From contig NW_022881614.1 in the NCBI RefSeq assembly GCF_003369915.1, forward strand, positions 19,942,336-20,006,335: a stretch of DNA of 64,000 nt. The letters are read 5' to 3'. The position numbers and the translations under genes are program-made. Shown piece by piece: positions 55,653 through 64,000 of the stretch (position 1 is the stretch's first letter; each line of letters opens with the position of its first letter). The DNA comes from Drosophila miranda (lineage: Eukaryota > Arthropoda > Insecta > Diptera > Drosophilidae). The notes below the pieces were generated by a model. The model ran no database searches, had not been told where the DNA came from, and worked only from the letters and a program-made list of their open reading frames with translations.

Positions 55653-56766
55653 TATACCCGATACTCAAAATGAGTATTGGGGTATATTAGATTTGTGGTA
55701 AAAGTGGATGTGTGTAACGTCCAGAAGGAATCGTTTCCAACCCCATAAAGTATATATATTCTTGATCAGCATCAATAGCCGAGTCGATTGAGCCCTGTCT
55801 GTCTGTCCGTCTGTCCGTCCGTCCGTCCGTCCCCTTCAGCGCCTAGTGCTCAAAGACTATAAGAGCTAGAGCAACGATGTTTTGGATCCAGACTTCTGTG
55901 ATATGTCACTGCTACAAAAATATTTCAAAACTTCGCCCCGCCCACTTTCGCCCCCACAAAAGACGAAAATCTGTGGCATCCACATTTTTAAAGATACGAT
56001 AAAACCAAAAACGCAGAATCGTAGAGGATGACTATATGTTCTAGAGTGTAAAATCTCAACCAGATCGTATAATTATTATAGCCAGAATCAAGAAAACAAT
56101 TTCATTCTTTCTCGCTCTGTCTCTCTCTAACACACAGGTTTCATGGTCGGCTTTGCCAATTGCAAAATATGAGTTCAAGGATCTCAGAACCTATAAGATC
56201 CAGAGCAACCAAATTTGGTATCCACACTCCTGTGATATCGGACCTTGACCGTTTCGTGTCCAAATTTCGCCACACCCCCTTCCGCCCCCGCAAAGGACGA
56301 AAATCTGGGGCATCCACAAATCTCAGAGACTATTAAGGCTAGAGTAACCAAATTTGGTATCCGCACTTCTGTTAGATCTCACTATAAAACGTATGTCTCA
56401 GAATTTCGCCCCACCCCCTTCCGCCCCCACAAAGGACGAAAATCTGTTGCATCCACAATATTGCAGATTCGAGAAAACTAAAAATGCAGAATCATAGATA
56501 ATGACCATATCTATCAGATTGCTGAATCTGGATCAGATCGGATCATTTTTGTAGCCAAAAGCAAGAAATCAATTTTCAGTGGCTACGCAGCGCCCGACGT
56601 CACGCTCAGACTGATTTTCTGTCTCTCTCGCACGCACTCTTTGTCGTGTGGTTCAATATTAGCGGCGTCTGCCGGAGGAGAGCCATACTGACTTAGTATC
56701 GGGTATAACTGTAGAGTTGCGGTGTCCGCAGCAACTCACAACGTTCCCCCTCGTTTTTTCTGTTTT
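55653..56766 (+). repeat. INE-1/Helentron-like monomer M18
   Basis: Full-length. Shares the variant TTTCCAACCCC with M22. Confidence 0.78.
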
Positions 56767-57906
56767 TATACCCGATACTCAAAATGAGTATTGGGGTATA
56801 TTAGATTTGTGGTAAAAGTGGATGTGTGTAACGTCCAGAAGGAATCGTTTCCGACCCCATAAAGTATATATATTCTTGATCAGCATCAATAGCCGAGTCG
56901 ATTGAGCCCTGTCTGTCTGTCCGTCTGTCCGTCCGTCCGTCCGTCCGTCCGTCCGTCCGTCCATCCGTCCGTCCCCTTCAGCGCCTAGTGCTCAAAGACT
57001 ATAAGAGCTAGAGCAACGATGTTTTGGATGCAGACATCTGTGATATGTCACTGCTACAAAAATATTTCAAAACCTTGCCCCGCCCACTTCCGGCCCACAA
57101 AGGACGAAAATCTGTGGCATCCACATTTTTAAAGATACGATAAAACCAAAAACGCAGAATCGTAGAGGATGACTATATGTTCTAGAGTGTAAAATCTCAA
57201 CCAGATCGTATAATTATTATAGCCAGAATCAAGAAAACAATTTCATTCTTTCTCGCTCTGTCTCTCTCTAACACACAGGTTTCATGGTCGGCTTTGCCAA
57301 TTGCAAAATATGAGTTCAAGGATCTCAGAACCTATAAGATCCAGAGCAACCAAATTTGGTATCCACACTCCTGTGATATCGGACCTTGACCGTTTCGTGT
57401 CCAAATTTCGCCACACCCCCTTCCGCCCCCGCAAAGGACGAAAATCTGGGGCATCCACAAATCTCAGAGACTATTAAGGCTAGAGTAACCAAATTTAGTA
57501 TCCGCACTTCTGTTAGATCTCACTATAAAACGTATATCTCAGAATTTCGCCCCACCCCCTTTCGCCCCACAAAGGACGAAAATCTGTTGCATCCACAATA
57601 TTGCACATTCGAGAAAATAAAAAACGCAGAATCATAGATAATGACTATATCTATCAGATTGCTGAATCTGGATCAGATCGGATCATTTTTGTAGCCAAAA
57701 GCAAGAAATCAATTTGCAGTGGCCACGCAGCGCCCGACGTCACGCTCAGACTGATTTTCTGTCTCTCTCGCACGCACTCTTTGTCGTGTGGTTCAATTTA
57801 GCGGCGTCTGCCGCAGGAGAGCCATACTGACTTAGTATCGGGTATAACTGTAGAGTTGCGGTGTACGCAGTAACTCATAACGTTCCCCCTCGTTTTTTCT
57901 GTTTTT
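56767..57906 (+). repeat. INE-1/Helentron-like monomer M19
   Basis: Full-length. Shares CCATCCGTCC in the microsatellite and CACTTCCGGCCC with M23. Confidence 0.78.
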
Positions 57907-59015
57907 TATACCCGATACTCAAAATGAGTATTGGGGTATATTAGATTTGTGGTAAAAGTGGATGTGTGTAACGTCCAGAAGGAATCGTTTCCGACCCCAT
58001 AAAGTATATATATTCTTGATCAGCATCAATAGCCGAGTCGATTGAGCCCTGTCTGTCTGTCCGTCTGTCCGTCCGTCCGTCCGTCCGTCCCCTTCAGCGC
58101 CTAGTGCTCAAAGACTATAAGATCTAGAGCAACGATGTTTTGGATCCAGACTTCTGTGATATGTCACTGCTACAAAAATATTTCAAAACTTCGCCCCGCC
58201 CACTTCCGCCCCCACAAAAGACGAAAATCTGTGGCATCCACATTTTTAAAGATACGATAAAACCAAAAACGCAGAATCGTAGAGGATGACTATATGTTCT
58301 AGAGTGTAAAATCTCAACCAGATCGTATAATTATTATAGCCAGAATCAAGAAAACAATTTCATTCTTTCTCGCTCTGTCTCTCTCTAACACACAGGTTTC
58401 ATGGTCGGCTTTGCCAATTGCAAAACATGAGTTCAAGGATCTCAGAACCTATAAGAGCCAGAGCAACCAAATTTGGTATCCACACTCCTGTGATATCGGA
58501 CCTTGACCGTTTCGTGTCCAAATTTCGCCACACCCCCTTCCGACCCCGCAAAGGACGAAAATCTGGGGCATCCACAAATCTCAGAGACTATTAAGGCTAG
58601 AGTAACCAAATTTGGTATCCGCACTTCTGTTAGATCTTACTATAAAACGTATATCTCAGAATTTCGCCCCACCCTTTTCCGCCCCCACAAAAGACGAAAA
58701 TCTGTTGCATCCATAATATTGCACATTCGAGAAAACTAACAACGCTGAATCATAGATAATGACCATATCTATCAGATTGCTGAATCTGGATCAGATCAGA
58801 TCATTTTTATAGCCAAAAGGAACAAATCAATTTGCACTGGCTACGCAGCGCCCGACGTCACGCTCAGACTGATTTTCTGTCTCTCTCGCACGCACTCCTT
58901 GTCGTGTCGTTTAATATTAGCGGCGTCTGCCGGAGGAGAGCCATACTGACTTAGTATCGGGTATAAATGTAGAGTTGCGGTCTCCGCAGCAACTCACAAC
59001 GTTCCCCCTCGTTTT
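57907..59015 (+). repeat. INE-1/Helentron-like monomer M20
   Basis: Full-length, AAGATCTAGAG variant as in M11 and M24, B-type right end. Confidence 0.78.
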
Positions 59016-59459
59016 ATTGTAGGAAATTAATTTTTCAGATTGGCGGTTAGTACCGGCTTAAACTTCGGGCAATCGTTTGGGTACCTGTCTGAACCCCAAT
59101 ACGAAAGCTCGCAACAACAATTTCCCCGATATTAGGGCCTCCGCCCGCGGCAAGGGACTTATGCTCCTCGCCCAACTACAGCTCCGTACCAAAAATTCCC
59201 AGCGCTAGGCCGAGCAGCACAAAGTGGGAGGCGTAAAAGATTGGCTCATCAGTCGCTTTGCGGGCGCGAGCCACTTATGTGTCACGGACCCGCGATATAT
59301 TGGAGGCCGTCCAATTCTGCGGAAATTATTAAAGCTATGTAAACGGTCAGCCAATTTCTACCCGAAATATAGATCTGGGTCTCGACCTATTTTCGTTTCC
59401 CCATACGAAGTGCCGAGGAGTGCCCAGATGTGAAGCCGGCGGCAACGACTGTCGTTTTT
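59016..59459 (+). repeat. Spacer block B5
   Basis: Fifth copy; frame intact at 59224-59433. It closes higher-order unit 1. Confidence 0.78.
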
Positions 59460-60574
59460 TATACCCGATACTCAAAATGAGTATTGGGGTATATTAGATT
59501 TGTGGTAAAAGTGGATGTGTGTAACGTCCAGAAGGAATCGTTTCCGACCCCATAAAGTATATATATTCTTGATCAGCATCAATAGCCGAGTCGATTGAGC
59601 CCTGTCTGTCTGTCCGTCTGTCCGTCCGTCCGTCCGTCCGTCCGTCCCCTTCAGCGCCTAGTGCTCAAAGACTATAAGAGCTAGAGCAACGATGTTTTGG
59701 ATCCAGACTTCTGTGATATGTCACTGCTACAAAAATATTTCAAAACTTCGCCCCGCCGACTTCCGCCCCCACAAAGGACGAAAATCTGTGGCATCCACAT
59801 TTTTAAAGATACGATAAAACCAAAAACGCAGAATCGGTGAGGATGACCATATCTTCTACAGTGCAAAATCTGAACCAGATCGTATAATGATTATATCCAG
59901 AATCAAGAAAACAATTTCATTCTTTCTCGCTCTGTCTCTCTCTAACACACAGGTTTCATGGTCGGTTTTGTCAATTGCAAAATATGAGTTCAAGGATCTC
60001 AGAACCTATAAGAGCCAGAGCAACCAAATTTGGTATCCACACTCCTGTGATATCGGACCTTGACCGTTTCGTGTCCAAATTTCGCCACACCCCCTTCCGC
60101 CCCGCAAAGGACGAAAATCTGTGGCATCCACAAATCTCAGAGACTATTAAGGCTAGAGTAACCAAATTTGGTATCCGCACTTCTGTTAGATCTCACTATA
60201 AAACGTATGTCTCAGAATTTCGCCCCACCCCCTTCCGCCCCCACAAAGGACGAAAATCTGTTGCATCCACAATATTGCAGATTCGAGAAAACTAAAAATG
60301 CAGAATCATAGATAATGACCATATCTATCAGATTGCTGAATCTGGATCAGATCGGATCATTTTTGTAGCCAAAAGCAAGAAATCAATTTTCAGTGGCTAC
60401 GCAGCGCCCGACGTCACGCTCAGACTGATTTTCTGTCTCTCTCGCACGCACTCTTTGTCGTGTGGTTCAATATTAGCGGCGTCTGCCGCAGGAGAGCCAT
60501 ACTGACTTAGTATCGGGTATAACTGTAGAGTTGCGGTGTCCGCAGCAACTCACAACGTTCCACCTCGTTTTTTT
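59460..60574 (+). repeat. INE-1/Helentron-like monomer M21 (first of higher-order unit 2)
   Basis: Counterpart of M17, with one C fewer in internal repeat 2. Confidence 0.78.
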
Positions 60575-61687
60575 TATACCCGATACTCAAAATGAGTATT
60601 GGGGTATATTAGATTTGTGGTAAAAGTGGATGTGTGTAACGTCCAGAAGGAATCGTTTCCAACCCCATAAAGTATATATATTCTTGATCAGCATCAATAG
60701 CCGAGTCGATTGAGCCCTGTCTGTCTGTCCGTCTGTCCGTCCGTCCGTCCGTCCCCTTCAGCGCCTAGTGCTCAAAGACTATAAGAGCTAGAGCAACGAT
60801 GTTTTGGATCCAGACTTCTGTGATATGTCACTGCTACAAAAATATTTCAAAACTTCGCCCAGCCCACTTTCGCCCCCACAAAAGACGAAAATCTGTGGCA
60901 TCCACATTTTTAAAGATACGATAAAACCAAAAACGCAGAATCGTAGAGGATGACTATATGTTCTAGAGTGTAAAATCTCAACCAGATCGTATAATTATTA
61001 TAGCCAGAATCAAGAAAACAATTTCATTCTTTCTCGCTCTGTCTCTCTCTAACACACAGGTTTCATGGTCGGCTTTGCCAATTGCAAAATATGAGTTCAA
61101 GGATCTCAGAACCTATAAGATCCAGAGCAACCAAATTTGGTATCCACACTCCTGTGATATCGGACCTTGACCGTTTCGTGTCCAAATTTCGCCACACCCC
61201 TTCCGCCCCCGCAAAGGACGAAAATCTGGGGCATCCACAAATCTCAGAGACTATTAAGGCTAGAGTAACCAAATTTGGTATCCGCACTTCTGTTAGATCT
61301 CACTATAAAACGTATGTCTCAGAATTTCGCCCCACCCCCTTCCGCCCCCACAAAGGACGAAAATCTGTTGCATCCACAATATTGCAGATTCGAGAAAACT
61401 AAAAATGCAGAATCATAGATAATGACCATATCTATCAGATTGCTGAATCTGGATCAGATCGGATCATTTTTGTAGCCAAAAGCAAGAAATCAATTTTCAG
61501 TGGCTACGCAGCGCCCGACGTCACGCTCAGACTGATTTTCTGTCTCTCTCGCACGCACTCTTTGTCGTGTGGTTCAATATTAGCGGCGTCTGCCGGAGGA
61601 GAGCCATACTGACTTAGTATCGGGTATAACTGTAGAGTTGCGGTGTCCGCAGCAACTCACAACGTTCCCCCTCGTTTTTTCTGTTTT
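60575..61687 (+). repeat. INE-1/Helentron-like monomer M22
   Basis: Counterpart of M18; differs by CGCCCAGCCC and one C fewer before the second repeat. Confidence 0.78.
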
Positions 61688-62826
61688 TATACCCGATACT
61701 CAAAATGAGTATTGGGGTATATTAGATTTGTGGTAAAAGTGGATGTGTGTAACGTCCAGAAGGAATCGTTTCCGACCCCATAAAGTATATATATTCTTGA
61801 TCAGCATCAATAGCCGAGTCGATTGAGCCCTGTCTGTCTGTCCGTCTGTCCGTCCGTCCGTCCGTCCGTCCGTCCGGCCGTCCATCCGTCCGTCCCCTTC
61901 AGCGCCTAGTGCTCAAAGACTATAAGAGCTAGAGCAACGATGTTTTGGATGCAGACATCTGTGATATGTCACTGCTACAAAAATATTTCAAAACCTTGCC
62001 CCGCCCACTTCCGGCCCACAAAGGACGAAAATCTGTGGCATCCACATTTTTAAAGATACGATAAAACCAAAAACGCAGAATCGTAGAGGATGACTATATG
62101 TTCTAGAGTGTAAAATCTCAACCAGATCGTATAATTATTATAGCCAGAATCAAGAAAACAATTTCATTCTTTCTCGCTCTGTCTCTCTCTAACACACAGG
62201 TTTCATGGTCGGCTTTGCCAATTGCAAAATATGAGTTCAAGGATCTCAGAACCTATAAGATCCAGAGCAACCAAATTTGGTATCCACACTCCTGTGATAT
62301 CGGACCTTGACCGTTTCGTGTCCAAATTTCGCCACACCCCCTTCCGCCCCCGCAAAGGACGAAAATCTGGGGCATCCACAAATCTCAGAGACTATTAAGG
62401 CTAGAGTAACCAAATTTAGTATCCGCACTTCTGTTAGATCTCACTATAAAACGTATATCTCAGAATTTCGCCCCACCCCCTTTCGCCCCCACAAAGGACG
62501 AAAATCTGTTGCATCCACAATATTGCACATTCGAGAAAATTAAAAACGCAGTCATAGATAATGACTATATCTATCAGATTGCTGAATCTGGATCAGATCG
62601 GATCATTTTTGTAGCCAAAAGCAAGAAATCAATTTGCAGTGGCCACGCAGCGCCCGACGTCACGCTCAGACTGATTTTCTGTCTCTCTCGCACGCACTCT
62701 TTGTCGTGTGGTTCAATTTAGCGGCGTCTGCCGCAGGAGAGCCATACTGACTTAGTATCGGGTATAACTGTAGAGTTGCGGTGTACGCAGTAACTCATAA
62801 CGTTCCCCCTCGTTTTTTCTGTTTTT
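61688..62826 (+). repeat. INE-1/Helentron-like monomer M23
   Basis: Counterpart of M19; microsatellite has GGCCGTCCATCC. Confidence 0.78.
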
Positions 62827-63852
62827 TATACCCGATACTCAAAATGAGTATTGGGGTATATTAGATTTGTGGTAAAAGTGGATGTGTGTAACGTCCAGAA
62901 GGAATCGTTTCCGACCCCATAAAGTATATATATTCTTGATCAGCATCAATAGCCGAGTCGATTGAGCCCTGTCTGTCTGTCAGTCTGTCCGTCCGTCCGT
63001 CCGTCCGTCCCCTTCAGCGCCTAGTGCTCAAAGACTATAAGATCTAGAGCAACGATGTTTTGGATCCAGACTTCTGTGATATGTCACTGCTACAAAAATA
63101 TTTCAAAACTTCGCCCCGCCCACTTCCGCCCCCACAAAAGACGAAAATCTGTGGCATCCACATTTTTAAAGATACGATAAAACCAAAAACGCAGAATCGT
63201 AGAGGATGACTATATGTTCTAGAGTGTAAAATCTCAACCAGATCGTATAATTATTATAGCCAGAATCAAGAAAACAATTTCATTCTTTCTCGCACTGTCT
63301 CTCTCTAACACACAGGTTTCATAGTCGGCTGTGCCAATTGCAAAATATGAGTTCAAGGATCTCAGAACCTATAAGAGCCAGAGCAACCAAATTTGGTATC
63401 CACACTCCTGTGATATCGGACCTTGACCGTTTCGTGTCCAAATTTCGCCACACCCCCTTCCGCCCCCGCAAAGGACGAAAATCTGGGGCATCCACAAATC
63501 TCAGAGACTATTAAGGCTAGAGTAACCAAATTTGGAATCCGCACTTCTGTTAGATCTCACTATAAAACGTGTATCTCAGAATTTCGCCCCACCCTTTTCC
63601 GCCCCCACAAAGGACGAAAATCTGTTGCATCCACAATATTGCACATTCGAGAAAACTAACAACGCAGAATCATAGATAATGACCATATCTATCAGATTGC
63701 TGAATCTGGATCAGATCAGATCATTTTTATAGCCAAAAGGAACAAATCAATTTGCACTGGCTACGCAGCCCCCGACGTCACGCTCAGACTGATTTTCTGT
63801 CTCTCTCGCACGCACTTTTTGTCGTGTGGTTCAATATTAGCGGCGTCTGCCG
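62827..63852 (+). repeat. INE-1/Helentron-like monomer M24
   Basis: Left half as M20, right half as M11, ending in the GTCTGCCG fusion. Confidence 0.78.
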
Positions 63853-63938
63853 CTCAAAATGAGTATTGGGGTATATTAGATTTGTGGTAAAAGTGGATGT
63901 GTGTAACGTCCAAAAGGAATCGTTTCTGACCCCATAAA
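63853..63938 (+). repeat. INE-1/Helentron-like monomer M25, cut off
   Basis: Only the first 86 bases after the fusion point, up to CCCATAAAGT, where unrelated sequence begins. Confidence 0.75.
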
Positions 63939-64000
63939 GTTGTAACGGACCTGCTTCTTGGTTCGCTTGAGTTTGCTGGGCTCGCTCAGCGGTCGGCCGA
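63939..64000 (+). other. New sequence, possibly the start of another LTR
   Basis: TGTAACGGACCTGCTTCTTG interrupts the monomer. A TGTAAC start is common for gypsy-group LTRs, but 62 bases are too few to decide. Confidence 0.3.

Noticed and set aside
21924..63659. About 40 recurring open frames of 60-106 codons inside the repeat monomers, on both strands
   Set aside because: They are by-products of the repeated DNA (the FRPHKGRKSVAST-like runs are the three internal repeats read in frame). Start and stop vary with single-base changes and no protein family is recognisable.

Overview
The window is eukaryotic, from a Drosophila of the obscura group (pseudoobscura/miranda-like). Three gene families have short GT-AG introns and fly-like proteins: ERp60 (protein disulfide isomerase), a Rai1/DXO-like gene that best fits cutoff (cuff), and the 5' part of midasin (mdn). 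I recall these as neighbours on Muller element C (D. melanogaster 2R). In D. miranda that element became the neo-X/neo-Y. The degenerate amplified genes, nested LTR elements and Helitron-like arrays seen here suggest a neo-Y or similar heterochromatic region. The species and chromosome are inferences.

Layout. 1-2444: 3' end of a BEL/Pao retrotransposon. 2445-2630: stray ERp60 upstream sequence. 2631-3698: 5' end of a second BEL-type element, with LTR, tRNA-Tyr primer site and leader. 3699-21236: a tandem gene block. Unit A is ERp60 > < cuff. Unit B is ERp60 > < cuff, then mdn >. Unit C is ERp60 > < cuff. ERp60 A and B keep full reading frames (492 codons) and ERp60 C has a nonsense codon. All three cuff copies and the mdn copy are broken.

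21237-25816: first array of about 1.1 kb INE-1/Helentron-like repeats with GTCC microsatellites. 26145-38540: a Ty3/gypsy element (tRNA-Lys primer site, RING-like N-terminus in Gag, zinc knuckles, protease, RNase H, integrase). A complete but dead BEL/Pao element is nested in it on the minus strand (30125-36300, LTRs both ends, 5-bp target duplication). 38540-63938: second and larger repeat array, with two inverted segments, five copies of a 440-bp spacer block (one of them in the first array) and a 4.92-kb higher-order period. The last 60 bases are new sequence that may begin another LTR.

How it fits together: the only plausible functional host products are ERp60 A and B, ER thiol oxidoreductases with two CGHC sites and a C-terminal KTEL. 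Cuff normally protects piRNA precursor transcripts and midasin is a ribosome-assembly AAA ATPase, so their amplified, decayed copies could matter as transcript or small-RNA sources rather than as proteins. No tRNA, rRNA or CRISPR feature was found.
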